Origin: Firmicutes bacterium CAG:95
GTDB taxonomy: Bacteria > Bacillota > Clostridia > Lachnospirales > Lachnospiraceae
Direction of reading: 5' to 3'
NCBI GenBank assembly: GCA_000438155.1
Contig: FR902912.1
Coordinates: 8,539-23,014, forward strand
Length of the DNA stretch: 14,476 nucleotides
In this document: one piece after another, positions 7,523 to 14,207 of the stretch
Numbering within the stretch: the stretch's first letter is position 1
How the letters are laid out: the number at the start of each line of letters is the position of its first letter
The notes under the pieces: model-generated
The model's database searches: none
Seen by the model: only the letters and a program-made list of their open reading frames with translations
What the model was told of the DNA's origin: nothing
Made by a program: the position numbers and the translations under genes

Positions 7523-7592
7523 AAAGACTCAGAATGCTGTATTATCTTTGATATGAATTACATAAGATAATACCACATTTTGGGTCTTTTTC
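7523..7592 (+). terminator. Long hairpin terminator after the alarmone synthetase gene
   Basis: AAAGACTCAGAATG (7523-7536) pairs fully, with two G-T pairs, with CATTTTGGGTCTTT (7576-7589). A second stem, TATTATCTT (7540-7548) with AAGATAATA (7564-7572), continues it inwards with a few unpaired bases between. A short T tract follows. The A-rich flank means it might also act on the other strand. Confidence 0.85.
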
Positions 7593-7739
7593 GCTTATGG
7601 GAAATTCCGTAGGAATTTCTTAATAAAGTAGAAAAAAATTTTGCCCTATAAAATGAGGAGTGCCCAGACACATCTCTGCGCCTGGGCTATTATGAAAAAA
7701 TTTATCTATGTGTGTAATGAAAAACGTTACATGTTTCCG

Positions 7740-7767
7740 TTGCTATGTATATATAGTACAATACAAT
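7740..7767 (+). promoter_or_regulatory. Possible upstream promoter
   Basis: TTGCTA (7740-7745), a 16-bp spacer and TACAAT (7762-7767). It is followed at once by the 11-bp-periodic TATGAA repeats, so these would lie at its transcript start. Weaker than the promoter at 7870. Confidence 0.35.
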
Positions 7768-7795
7768 TATGAACAAATTATGAACAAGCTATGAA
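7766..7795 (+). repeat. Three 11-bp-spaced TATGAA direct repeats
   Basis: ATTATGAACAA occurs twice in tandem (7766-7776 and 7777-7787), followed by a third, shorter copy, so that TATGAA begins at 7768, 7779 and 7790. The 11-bp period is about one helical turn, as expected for a protein binding one face of the DNA. Confidence 0.6.
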
Positions 7796-7841
7796 AATGT
7801 TGTTAATTTTTACAACGATGTAAAAAAGCAGATGAAAAATA

Positions 7842-7856
7842 TGTGCAATATGCACA
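7842..7856. promoter_or_regulatory. Palindromic putative operator
   Basis: TGTGCA-ATA-TGCACA is a perfect inverted repeat. Its centre lies about 21 bp before the -35 element at 7870 and about 55 bp before the likely transcript start, a common position for an activator site. The binding protein is unknown. Confidence 0.4.
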
Positions 7857-7869
7857 AAAACGACAGTAA

Positions 7870-7898
7870 TTGTAAAAATGTAAGAGTTATGATATAAT
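7870..7898 (+). promoter_or_regulatory. Sigma-A-type promoter of the coiled-coil membrane protein gene
   Basis: TTGTAA (7870-7875), a 17-bp spacer and a consensus TATAAT (7893-7898), about 45 bp before the start codon. Confidence 0.7.
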
Positions 7899-7942
7899 AA
7901 AGCGATTATAAACAGACATTTGTTTTTGGAAAGAGGATAGGT

Positions 7943-8593
7943 ATGGATAATTTTATGGATGAAATTGTACAGAAATTTACCCCACAGGAGATGATCCGGG
8001 CCAATGCGGCAGCAGATGCGGCAGAGATTGAAAGCCTTGAAAAGCAGCTTACCCTGTTTAAAGAACAGATGGAGAAATATGACGACTGTCTTCAGGAAAT
8101 GCGTCAGGTGAATCTGAAGAATATAGAGACGGCGCAGGATGTCCAACAGTTAGCGGACAAAATGGGACAACATTTAGGTAAAACAGCAGGAGAAGTAGAA
8201 GCTGCTTCCGTCTCCAAAATCAAGGAAACCTCAGATCTTTCCATGGCTGGTATCCAGAAGGCAATTGATGAGAGTCTTGCGAAGATTGCCGAAATTAAGG
8301 AGCATGCAGACAACACCCAGCAGATTGCGGAGATGGTGAACGAGCTTCAGAACAAGACGGAGAATGTTATTAAGAACCTGGAAGATTTTCTCCATACCGA
8401 TAATGTGAAGGTGTACCGTAATGTGCAGGCTTCCATGGTAGAGGAACTGGACCGCCGGACAGGGGAACTGAAGGAAGAATTGCAGAAGACACAGAAGAAG
8501 TCGGGCATATTGTTCCCACTTGTCCTGATTACAATGATTCTGTCCGCACTGAATCTGATCGTAGCTGTTCTTGGATTACTTGGAATATTGTAA
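7943..8593 (+). CDS. Tail-anchored coiled-coil membrane protein of unknown function
   Basis: A 216-residue protein without a signal peptide. Residues about 20-185 are almost wholly charged and helical with heptad-like spacing, as in EIESLEKQLTLFKEQMEKY and NELQNKTENVIKNLEDFL. A single hydrophobic helix (about 188-216) ends the protein, so it is probably anchored by its C-terminus with the coiled coil in the cytosol. The segment HTDNVKVYRNVQ (151-162) breaks the heptads and, from memory, recurs in uncharacterised Lachnospiraceae proteins. AAGAGG at 7931-7936 gives a good ribosome site for ATG 7943. It has its own promoter and a long upstream region full of possible operators. The shape is that of a scaffold or a sensor-partner protein, but nothing in the sequence shows a function. 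Confidence 0.85.
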   Translation: MDNFMDEIVQKFTPQEMIRANAAADAAEIESLEKQLTLFKEQMEKYDDCLQEMRQVNLKNIETAQDVQQLADKMGQHLGKTAGEVEAASVSKIKETSDLSMAGIQKAIDESLAKIAEIKEHADNTQQIAEMVNELQNKTENVIKNLEDFLHTDNVKVYRNVQASMVEELDRRTGELKEELQKTQKKSGILFPLVLITMILSALNLIVAVLGLLGIL

Positions 8594-8677
8594 CTGTTCA
8601 GAGCTATGCAAATCATGGAGATATGTACGGCGAATGCCTGCATTCATAAGGATATATGACATCAGGAGATAGAAAAT

Positions 8678-9241
8678 ATGGCCAAACAGACATGGAAACC
8701 GGGGAATATGCTCTATCCGCTTCCGGCAGTTCTGATTACTGTGGCGGATCAGCAGGGCAATCCCAATATTTTTACAGTGGCATGGGCAGGCACCATCTGC
8801 AGCGATCCTGCAATGGTATCAATCTCTGTCCGTCCCTCACGTTATTCCCATCATATGATCGAAGAGACAGGAGAATTTGTGATCAATCTGACCACCAGGG
8901 ATCTGGCTTTTGCAACGGATTACTGTGGAGTGAAGAGCGGCAGGGATGTGGACAAATTCAAAGAGCTCGGGCTTCCTATCAGCCCTGCGGCTGAAGTAAG
9001 TGCACCTCTTTTAGACGAAAGCCCTGTGAACATTGAATGCAGGGTAACGCAGGTGCTCCGGCTGGGAACACATGATATGTTTGTGGCGAAGGTCGTATCC
9101 GTACATGCGGATGAAAAATATATGGATGAAAATGGAAAGTTTTCTCTTGAAAAAGCAGACCCGATTGCTTATTCACACGGAACGTATTATACGCTCGGAG
9201 AGAAGCTTGGAACATTTGGTTACAGCGTAAAGAAACGATAG
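8678..9241 (+). CDS. Flavin reductase-family protein (FMN-binding split barrel)
   Basis: A 187-residue cytosolic flavoprotein of the flavin reductase/flavoredoxin group, which binds FMN and moves electrons between NAD(P)H or ferredoxin-like partners and flavin. Family features: GNMLYPLPAVLITV near the N-terminus, NIFTVAWAGTICSDPAMVSISVRPSRYSHHMI (29-60, described here in parts), the FVINLTT strand, DYCGVKSGRDVDKF and the C-terminal AYSHGTYYTLG. The length fits the family. AGGAG at 8664-8668 lies nine bases before ATG 8678. No clear promoter is visible between 8594 and 8663, so it may be read from the upstream gene. Its TAG stop lies inside the terminator stem. The physiological partner is unknown. 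Confidence 0.9.
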   Translation: MAKQTWKPGNMLYPLPAVLITVADQQGNPNIFTVAWAGTICSDPAMVSISVRPSRYSHHMIEETGEFVINLTTRDLAFATDYCGVKSGRDVDKFKELGLPISPAAEVSAPLLDESPVNIECRVTQVLRLGTHDMFVAKVVSVHADEKYMDENGKFSLEKADPIAYSHGTYYTLGEKLGTFGYSVKKR

Positions 9242-9266
9242 ACTCCGAAAGGACTCTATCGTTTTT
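9234..9266 (+). terminator. Terminator of the flavin reductase gene
   Basis: AACGATAGACTCC (9234-9246) pairs with GGACTCTATCGTT (9251-9263) around a GAAA tetraloop with one C-C mismatch, followed by a T tract. The stem includes the stop codon of the gene. Confidence 0.9.
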
Positions 9267-9279
9267 CTCTTTGAGTAGA

Positions 9280-9360
9280 GCACTTAGCGAGGTTATTTCG
9301 AGCTTAGTGCGAACCATACAAGTTCACTTGGCGAACCAAAGGTGAGTCTAATGAACTTGT
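9280..9360. repeat. Tandem palindrome pair at the dinB 3' end, possible dispersed element
   Basis: First palindrome: GCACTTAGC (9280-9288) with GCTTAGTGC (9302-9310), one mismatch. Second: ACAAGTTCA (9318-9326) with TGAACTTGT (9352-9360), perfect, enclosing a TTGG-cgaa-CCAA stem (9328-9339). The 8-mer GCGAACCA occurs in both parts (9309-9316 and 9331-9338). The element sits between converging genes and covers the last four codons and stop of dinB. Neither stem has the T tract of an ordinary terminator on the - strand. It resembles intergenic REP/MITE-like sequences, but other copies cannot be seen here. Confidence 0.5.
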
Positions 9361-10577
9361 TGGGATAAAAGACTTCCACGCACAATCGCATCCTTGCCGT
9401 ATTTATTGCGGATGGCATCTAAGGCAGTGTCGAGGGCATCGAGCTTTTCACGGGATGGACCTATGGTCTTTTCCGGCTGGGTGGAAATCTGGTCGAATAG
9501 ACTTAACTGGACCGGGGCATCCATATCATTTAATCTGGTGGTGCGAACACCCAGCAGGCGGATCGGGGAACCATTCCATAATTCGTCAAATAACTGACAG
9601 GCATTCCGGTAAAGGAGAGTAGTTGCATTCGTCGGTTCCGGGAGGTTTCTCTGGTGGGAAGCGCTCCGGAAGTCGGCGTATTTGATTTCAACATTTATCA
9701 TGGAAGCAGACTGACTTGCATGGCGAAGCCGTTCACCGACACTTTCACATAAGGATAAAAGAATCGGATAGGCTTCTTTGGCTGTTGTGAGATCTTTGGC
9801 GACGGTAGTGGAATTGCCGATTCCTTTTGTCTGTGCAGGTACGGAGGTGACACCGGAGTCATCAATGCCGTTGGCATACTGCCATAAAAGGACACCATGA
9901 CTTTTGAGGTGGGATGCAATAATGGATGCATCGGTGGTGGCAAGATCGCCAATCGTACGGATTCCTAAATTATGAAGGGCCTGTACACTGGATTTGCCGC
10001 ACATATATAAGGAAGAAACAGGGAGTGGCCACATTTTCTCTTTGATTTCATGCTGATAGAGGGTGTGTACCTTGTCGGGCTTCTCGAAATCGGAGGCCAT
10101 TTTTGCAAGCACACGCTTATCGGAAATACCGACGTTCACTGTGAATCCAAACCGGTTCCGGATCTCGTCCTTGATATGGAAAGCCGCTTCTATGGGAGAA
10201 GCGTAGTGGCGTTGGATGGGGGTATAATCCATGAAACATTCGTCCACGCTGAGCTGCTCAATATCAGGACAGACAGAACGAAGAAAGTTCATCAGTTCTT
10301 CACTTTTCTGATGATAATAATGCATATCCGGACTTTCCATGACGAGAGTGGGACATTTGCGGAAAGCACTGACGATCGGCTCAGCGGTCTGGATACCGTA
10401 TTTCTTAGCAGGGATCGACTTGGCGAGAACGATGCCGTGACGCTTTTCCTGATCGCCGCCGATGATGGAAGGAATGGTGCGCAGGTCGAGCGGATCACCG
10501 TTTTGCAGGCGGCGGATGGCACTCCAGCTTAAGTATGCAGAATTGACGTCAATGTGAAAAATGGTTTCGCTGCCCAT
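9348..10577 (-). CDS. dinB: DNA polymerase IV-type translesion polymerase (Y family)
   Basis: A 409-residue Y-family DNA polymerase that copies past damaged bases. Catalytic residues are visible: D10 in FHIDVNSAYLSW and D112-E113 in SVDECFMDY. Y15 sits at the steric-gate position that keeps out ribonucleotides. The thumb and little-finger regions follow (MCGKSSVQALHNLGIRTIGDL; KGIGNSTTVAKDL), and QLSLF (357-361) is a good beta-clamp binding motif. N12 replaces the second acidic residue of the classical DxD start; I recall this DVNSAYLSW form as usual in clostridia. On the - strand AAGGAG lies about six bases before the ATG at 10577. It is the only gene on this strand, divergent from the M23 gene. 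I found no clear LexA-type box upstream. Its last residues (QQVH) are coded inside a palindromic element. Confidence 0.92.
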   Translation of the reverse strand: MGSETIFHIDVNSAYLSWSAIRRLQNGDPLDLRTIPSIIGGDQEKRHGIVLAKSIPAKKYGIQTAEPIVSAFRKCPTLVMESPDMHYYHQKSEELMNFLRSVCPDIEQLSVDECFMDYTPIQRHYASPIEAAFHIKDEIRNRFGFTVNVGISDKRVLAKMASDFEKPDKVHTLYQHEIKEKMWPLPVSSLYMCGKSSVQALHNLGIRTIGDLATTDASIIASHLKSHGVLLWQYANGIDDSGVTSVPAQTKGIGNSTTVAKDLTTAKEAYPILLSLCESVGERLRHASQSASMINVEIKYADFRSASHQRNLPEPTNATTLLYRNACQLFDELWNGSPIRLLGVRTTRLNDMDAPVQLSLFDQISTQPEKTIGPSREKLDALDTALDAIRNKYGKDAIVRGSLLSQQVH

Positions 10578-10667
10578 GGCTCTCTCCTTTTCTTATTATT
10601 TGGTGGATATGCCGCACCGGGGAAACATGCAATATTTTCCAGGTTGGCTCTGAATAGTTACATTATG

Positions 10668-10673
10668 ATTATA
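10668..10673 (-). promoter_or_regulatory. Possible -10 element of dinB
   Basis: The - strand reads TATAAT at 10673-10668, about 90 bp before the dinB start. The -35 (TGTTCT at 17 bp) is poor, so this is a weak call. Confidence 0.35.
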
Positions 10674-10701
10674 AACGTAAATACATGGAAAGAACAGGCT
10701 C

Positions 10702-10730
10702 TTTACAAGTAAATTCAGAACTGTTAAAAT
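10702..10730 (+). promoter_or_regulatory. Promoter of the LysM/M23 gene
   Basis: TTTACA (10702-10707), a 17-bp spacer and an extended -10 TGtTAAAAT (-10 hexamer 10725-10730). Transcription would begin near 10737, about 40 bp before the start codon. Confidence 0.65.
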
Positions 10731-10739
10731 AAAACAGTT
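10719..10739. promoter_or_regulatory. Palindromic operator-like site over the M23 promoter
   Basis: AACTGTT (10719-10725), seven bases, AACAGTT (10733-10739): a perfect 7-7-7 inverted repeat that covers the -10 hexamer and the expected transcript start, the usual place for a repressor site. The regulator is unknown. Confidence 0.45.
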
Positions 10740-10775
10740 ACCTTTTTGATGTAAACTATAGAACAGGAATGATTT

Positions 10776-12359
10776 ATGATACATTTATCATCACATTATA
10801 AACGGTTAAAAATGCGGTTTTTAAAGATGGCACTGCTGGCAGTTTTTGTCAGTATTTTTTTCATGCCGTCTTTTGTGAAATTTGTAAAAACCGGAGATAA
10901 TATGTTTACGGTTTTTTTGAATGGACAGGAAGTCGGCGTGGTCGATTCTGTCGAAGATGCACAGAGCTATGCGGTGGAAGCGCGAAGAAATGTGGCTTCC
11001 CGGAACAATCATCTGGTTCTGGTGGAGAGCGAAATCGAAACCGTCGGGCAGGAAGTGCTATGGGGCAGAGTAGACTCTCCGAAGCTTGTGATCAATAACA
11101 TGGAGAAGGTCTATTCCTCCGACATGAAGGAATCCATGATTAAGTCCTATGTGGTTAAAATCAATGAAAAAATCATCAATCTTGCCAATCTGGATGAGGT
11201 TGTTGCACTTTTGCAGGCAGCAGTAAATAAATATGATGAGGACAAAGAGTATCAGGTGGAACTGCAGCTTGATCCGACAAGAGAGCTTCCGGTTATGAGT
11301 GCATCTGTTGCAACACGCGAGGAGATGCAGGAGCAGGAAGAGGCGGCGGAGGCTGTAGCACTGGAAGCCGGGTTCCAGGCAGATATGACGGCATTGTTTG
11401 ACCAGATTGAGCCGGATGTGGAGAAGGACTTTGAGGATTACCAGCTTGGTATAATCTCTATGAGTTTCGGGGATGATATAGAGGTAGCTGAGGCGTATCT
11501 GGATGAGGGTGAACTGACGGATATCAGTCTTGCCATCAATGAAGTGACAAGTGACGAAGAGAAAAATGAGATTTATAAAGTGGTTTCCGGTGATACCCTG
11601 TCAGGAATTGCCATTAAGACGAATGTTCCGCTGGACAAGCTGATTGAAATGAATGAGTCCTTAGAGGATGAAAATTCAATGATCCGTCCGGATCAGGAGT
11701 TGATTGTAACGGTCGAAGAACCGATGCTGGCTGTCCTGCGTCAGGAAGAAATGTATTATGAAGAAGATTATGACGCGGATGTCATTTATATTGATAATGA
11801 TGACTGGTATACAACAGAAACTGTGGTGCATCAGCAGCCGTCCGCCGGACACTGCAAGGTAGTTGCGGTTGTAGCCTTTGAAAATAATAAAAAGGTTTCG
11901 GAGGAGATTATCAAGGAGGAGATTACTTATGTGGCAGTTCCGAAGGTTGTGGAACGCGGGACTAAAATTCCTCCGACCTATATCAAGCCGATTTCCGGAG
12001 GACGTCTGACGTCAAACTTTGGGCGACGCAATCGTCCGACCAGAGGCGCAAGCTCCTATCATAAAGGAGTTGACTGGGCAACACCGACAGGAACCGCAGT
12101 TTATGCTTCCTGTGGTGGTACCGTTGCAAGAGCCGGCTGGGGAAGCGGCTACGGATATTGTGTATATATCAATCATCCGGATGGCAGACAGACCCGGTAC
12201 GGACACTTAAGCAAGGTGCTCGTTTCTGCGGGACAGACGGTTTCCCAGGGACAGAAGATTGCTTTGAGCGGAAATACGGGTGTCAGTACAGGACCCCATC
12301 TGCACTTTGAGATCCTGATTAACGGATCCCAGGTGAACCCGCTGAAATACCTGAATTAG
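10776..12359 (+). CDS. Membrane-anchored LysM and M23 metallopeptidase, cell-wall hydrolase
   Basis: A 527-residue wall-acting protein. A basic N-terminus and one hydrophobic helix (about 17-37) anchor or export it. A variable, acidic middle region (about 45-265) is followed by a LysM peptidoglycan-binding domain (267-311, YKVVSGDTLSGIA...), a further acidic stretch, a G5-like segment (about 315-395, ending EEITYVAVPKVVERGTK) and a C-terminal LytM/M23 peptidase (about 400-527). The zinc ligands H429 and D433 (HKGVD) and H510 of HLH, plus catalytic H477 (YGHLS) and H508, are all present, so the enzyme should cut peptidoglycan cross-bridges or stem peptides. The start has AGGA at 10765-10768, seven bases before ATG 10776. 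It sits just before murA with its own promoter and a palindrome over that promoter. The domain order is like that of clostridial spore or growth-linked wall peptidases; which one is not shown. Confidence 0.9.
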   Translation: MIHLSSHYKRLKMRFLKMALLAVFVSIFFMPSFVKFVKTGDNMFTVFLNGQEVGVVDSVEDAQSYAVEARRNVASRNNHLVLVESEIETVGQEVLWGRVDSPKLVINNMEKVYSSDMKESMIKSYVVKINEKIINLANLDEVVALLQAAVNKYDEDKEYQVELQLDPTRELPVMSASVATREEMQEQEEAAEAVALEAGFQADMTALFDQIEPDVEKDFEDYQLGIISMSFGDDIEVAEAYLDEGELTDISLAINEVTSDEEKNEIYKVVSGDTLSGIAIKTNVPLDKLIEMNESLEDENSMIRPDQELIVTVEEPMLAVLRQEEMYYEEDYDADVIYIDNDDWYTTETVVHQQPSAGHCKVVAVVAFENNKKVSEEIIKEEITYVAVPKVVERGTKIPPTYIKPISGGRLTSNFGRRNRPTRGASSYHKGVDWATPTGTAVYASCGGTVARAGWGSGYGYCVYINHPDGRQTRYGHLSKVLVSAGQTVSQGQKIALSGNTGVSTGPHLHFEILINGSQVNPLKYLN

Positions 12360-12360
12360 T

Positions 12361-12383
12361 CCTAAACAGATGTTTGGGTTTAC
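12361..12383 (+). terminator. Weak terminator after the M23 gene
   Basis: CCTAAAC (12361-12367) pairs with GTTTGGG (12372-12378), with one T-G pair and an AGAT loop, followed by a short TTTAC. The poor T tract suggests some read-through into murA. The -35 of the murA promoter begins right after the stem. Confidence 0.45.
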
Positions 12384-12406
12384 AGACTTTTACATTATGT
12401 TATAAT
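12379..12406 (+). promoter_or_regulatory. Promoter of murA
   Basis: TTTACA (12379-12384), a 16-bp spacer and an extended consensus -10 TGtTATAAT (-10 hexamer 12401-12406). It leaves a leader of about 140 bases, which holds an imperfect GCAACCGT/ACAGTTGC hairpin (12455-12481) and no recognisable riboswitch. Confidence 0.7.
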
Positions 12407-12555
12407 GATAAAAGAGTTTTCGTACCAAATTCCGTTTGAGTTGATTGAAATAATGCAACCGTGAAGAGATGAAACAGTTGCGGAACTACTGAAATATTAC
12501 TACGTATGATGATGAATACCGGATGGAATATATCAAACGCATTTCGAGGTATGCT

Positions 12556-13848
12556 ATGGAACAGTATGCAATCAGAGGTGGTAATCCGTTAGTTGGCGAA
12601 GTCGAAATCGGTGGCGCAAAGAATGCGTCCTTAGCGATTCTGGCAGCAGCCGTTATGACGGATGAAACCGTATTAATAGAAAACATCCCGGATGTCCGTG
12701 ATACCAATGTGATGATGCAGGCCATTGAAAGCATTGGAGGCACCGTGGAGCGGGTGGACCGCCACACCGCCCGGATTTCCGGCAAAAATATCAAGGATCT
12801 TGTAATCGAAGGGGATTACATTAAGAAGATCCGTGCTTCTTATTATCTGCTGGGGGCATTGCTTGGCAAGTATAAGAAGGCACAGGTTTCCTTACCCGGT
12901 GGCTGTAACATCGGACTGCGCCCCATTGATCAGCATATCAAAGGCTTTCGTGCACTTGGCGCGGACGTGAAGATTGCCAACGGGTTGATTTTTGCAGAGG
13001 CACAGAAGCTTGCAGGAAGTCATATTTATATGGATGTGGTTACGGTTGGAGCAACAATCAATGTGATGCTGGCAGCCGTAATGGCAGAAGGACAGACAAT
13101 CATTGAGAACGCAGCGAAGGAGCCGCACGTGGTTGATGTGGCGAACTTCTTAAACTGCATGGGAGCCAATATCAAGGGCGCCGGTACGGATGTGATCCGT
13201 ATCAAGGGTGTTTCAAGACTTCATGGCACAGAGTATACAATCATTCCGGATCAGATCGAGGCAGGAACCTTTATGTTTGCTGCAGCGGTAACAAAGGGCG
13301 ATGTAATTGTTAAGAATGTTATTCCGAAGCATTTAGAGTCCATCAGCGCAAAGCTCCTTGAAATCGGATGTGAAATCGAGGAATCGGATGATGCCGTACG
13401 TGTTGTGGCATCGAAGCCGCTTACCCATACGCATGTAAAGACACTTCCCTATCCGGGATTCCCGACGGATATGCAGCCGCAGATTACGGTTACACTGGGG
13501 CTTTCCAAGGGAACGAGTATTGTGACTGAGAGTATTTTCGAGAACCGGTTTAAGTATGTGGACGAGCTTACCAGAATGGGTGCGAATATCAAGGTCGAGG
13601 GGAATACCGCAATCATTGACGGAGTTCCCGGGTATACGGGTGCCAGTATCAGTGCGCCGGATCTCCGGGCAGGAGCCGCACTTGTAATTGCCGCTCTGGC
13701 CGCAGAGGGAATTACGACGATTGATGATATTAAATATATTGAACGTGGATATGAGGATTTTCATCTGAAGCTTGCATCCCTTGGAGCCCAGATTGATAAG
13801 ATCAGTACGGAGCGGGATCTGCAGAAGTTCCGGCTGAAGACGGGCTGA
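12556..13848 (+). CDS. murA: UDP-N-acetylglucosamine 1-carboxyvinyltransferase
   Basis: A 430-residue cytosolic enzyme that joins phosphoenolpyruvate to UDP-GlcNAc, the first committed step of peptidoglycan synthesis. The inside-out alpha/beta barrel is represented by repeated GGAKNAS-like motifs. Key residues: K22-N23 in GGAKNAS, the catalytic cysteine C117 in PGGCNIGLRP (the residue fosfomycin attacks) and D305 in FPTDMQPQ. The length is normal. I chose ATG 12556 over ATG 12523 because GAGG at 12546-12549 is well placed for it, because the start MEQYAIRGGNPLVG is the family's usual N-terminus, and because no ribosome site precedes 12523. The protein is close to the MurA paralogues of Firmicutes; whether it is murA1 or murA2 (murZ) cannot be told here. 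Its neighbour is a wall peptidase. Confidence 0.95.
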   Translation: MEQYAIRGGNPLVGEVEIGGAKNASLAILAAAVMTDETVLIENIPDVRDTNVMMQAIESIGGTVERVDRHTARISGKNIKDLVIEGDYIKKIRASYYLLGALLGKYKKAQVSLPGGCNIGLRPIDQHIKGFRALGADVKIANGLIFAEAQKLAGSHIYMDVVTVGATINVMLAAVMAEGQTIIENAAKEPHVVDVANFLNCMGANIKGAGTDVIRIKGVSRLHGTEYTIIPDQIEAGTFMFAAAVTKGDVIVKNVIPKHLESISAKLLEIGCEIEESDDAVRVVASKPLTHTHVKTLPYPGFPTDMQPQITVTLGLSKGTSIVTESIFENRFKYVDELTRMGANIKVEGNTAIIDGVPGYTGASISAPDLRAGAALVIAALAAEGITTIDDIKYIERGYEDFHLKLASLGAQIDKISTERDLQKFRLKTG

Positions 13849-13872
13849 TTTGGATTCTCAAGAAATGGTGGA

Positions 13873-13912
13873 AGGCTGTTGCTTCTGTGCGTTGGAAGCG
13901 ATGGTCTTTTTT
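13873..13912 (+). terminator. Terminator of murA
   Basis: AGGCTGTTGCTTC (13873-13885) pairs over all 13 positions, including G-T pairs, with GAAGCGATGGTCT (13895-13907), followed by six T residues. Confidence 0.88.
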
Positions 13913-14024
13913 GCTTCCGGAGAGAGGGGCATGTGCCCGTAACCGGTTACTCCCGTTGGAACCTTCCGATTTTTCTATCATCCTGTGCAAGGTCAGTGTG
14001 GCAGTGTTGAAATTGAACGCAATC

Positions 14025-14057
14025 CTCTGCAAGAGAACATCCGTGTTCTTTGCAGAG
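14025..14057. other. Hairpin 1 with TCCG loop
   Basis: CTCTGCAAGAGAACA (14025-14039) pairs with TGTTCTTTGCAGAG (14044-14057) with a single bulged G on the 5' side and a TCCG tetraloop. Confidence 0.75.
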
Positions 14058-14058
14058 T

Positions 14059-14084
14059 AAGTCGTGCATCCGTGCACGACTTTT
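14059..14084 (+). terminator. Hairpin 2 with TCCG loop, terminator-like
   Basis: AAGTCGTGCA (14059-14068), loop TCCG, TGCACGACTT (14073-14082): a perfect 10-bp stem ending in TTTT. It would stop transcripts coming from the left before the antitoxin gene. Confidence 0.65.
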
Positions 14085-14151
14085 GCTGGCTGTGTCTGCC
14101 CTTGCAGATGATGTAAGAAAAATCAGGAAGAACCCATAGGGATCAACCTGG

Positions 14152-14181
14152 TTACGGCAGCATGCCTCTGAAAAATATAGA
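14152..14181 (+). promoter_or_regulatory. Possible promoter and operator of the antitoxin gene
   Basis: TTACGG (14152-14157), 18 bp, TATAGA (14176-14181). The palindrome GGCA-gca-TGCC (14156-14166) overlaps the -35 end, a position that would suit the self-repression usual for AbrB-type antitoxins. Both elements are weak matches. Confidence 0.3.
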
Positions 14182-14207
14182 TATACATTTGGAAGGAGGA
14201 TATTTGT

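Larger units (their letters stand above)
7593..7942. other. Gene-free 350-bp AT-rich regulatory region
   Basis: No convincing gene on either strand. From left to right it holds: an 8-bp perfect hairpin GAAATTCC-gta-GGAATTTC (7601-7619); a GCCCAG/CTGGGC stem (7662-7687) that looks like a terminator without its T tract; an inverted repeat TGTAATG/CGTTACA (7713-7731, one mismatch); a possible promoter (7740-7767); three TATGAA motifs at an 11-bp period (7768-7795); a GTTGT/ACAAC pair (7799-7816); the 15-base palindrome at 7842-7856; and the promoter at 7870-7898. I recognise no riboswitch or T-box. Confidence 0.6.
13913..14207. other. Hairpin-dense region without genes between murA and the antitoxin gene
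   Basis: No convincing protein is coded on either strand. In order it holds GGGCATGTGCCC (13927-13938), the perfect 12-base palindrome GTAACCGGTTAC (13939-13950), a 14-bp stem with one bulged G (14025-14057), a 10-bp perfect stem followed by T residues (14059-14084), TCTGC/GCAGA around CCTT, and three small palindromes centred at 14137, 14149 and 14161. The two large stems share the same TCCG loop. This could be a structured RNA, a dispersed intergenic repeat, or stacked terminators. Confidence 0.55.

Noticed and set aside
8656..8994. Separate + strand ORF of 112 codons
   Set aside because: It overlaps the flavin reductase in another frame; the AGGAG at 8664 serves ATG 8678, and the protein is Ser/Gly/Arg-rich with no family features.
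10050..10532. 160-codon ORF opposite dinB
   Set aside because: It lies wholly inside the clear dinB gene on the other strand and has no plausible ribosome site or motif.
10578..10775. LexA/SOS box upstream of dinB
   Set aside because: I found GAAC words but no GAAC-N4-GTTC type pair in this interval.
12407..12555. Riboswitch or T-box in the murA leader
   Set aside because: Only one imperfect hairpin is visible; there is no conserved T-box sequence, known aptamer pattern or leader terminator.
13333..13764. 143-codon ORF on the - strand inside murA
   Set aside because: A shadow of the well-conserved murA frame.
13802..14077. 91-codon - strand ORF after murA
   Set aside because: It runs through the murA end, its terminator and several hairpins; composition is His/Arg/Ser-rich and typical of non-coding readings. 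If the region proves to be a repeat, this reading may recur elsewhere without being a gene.
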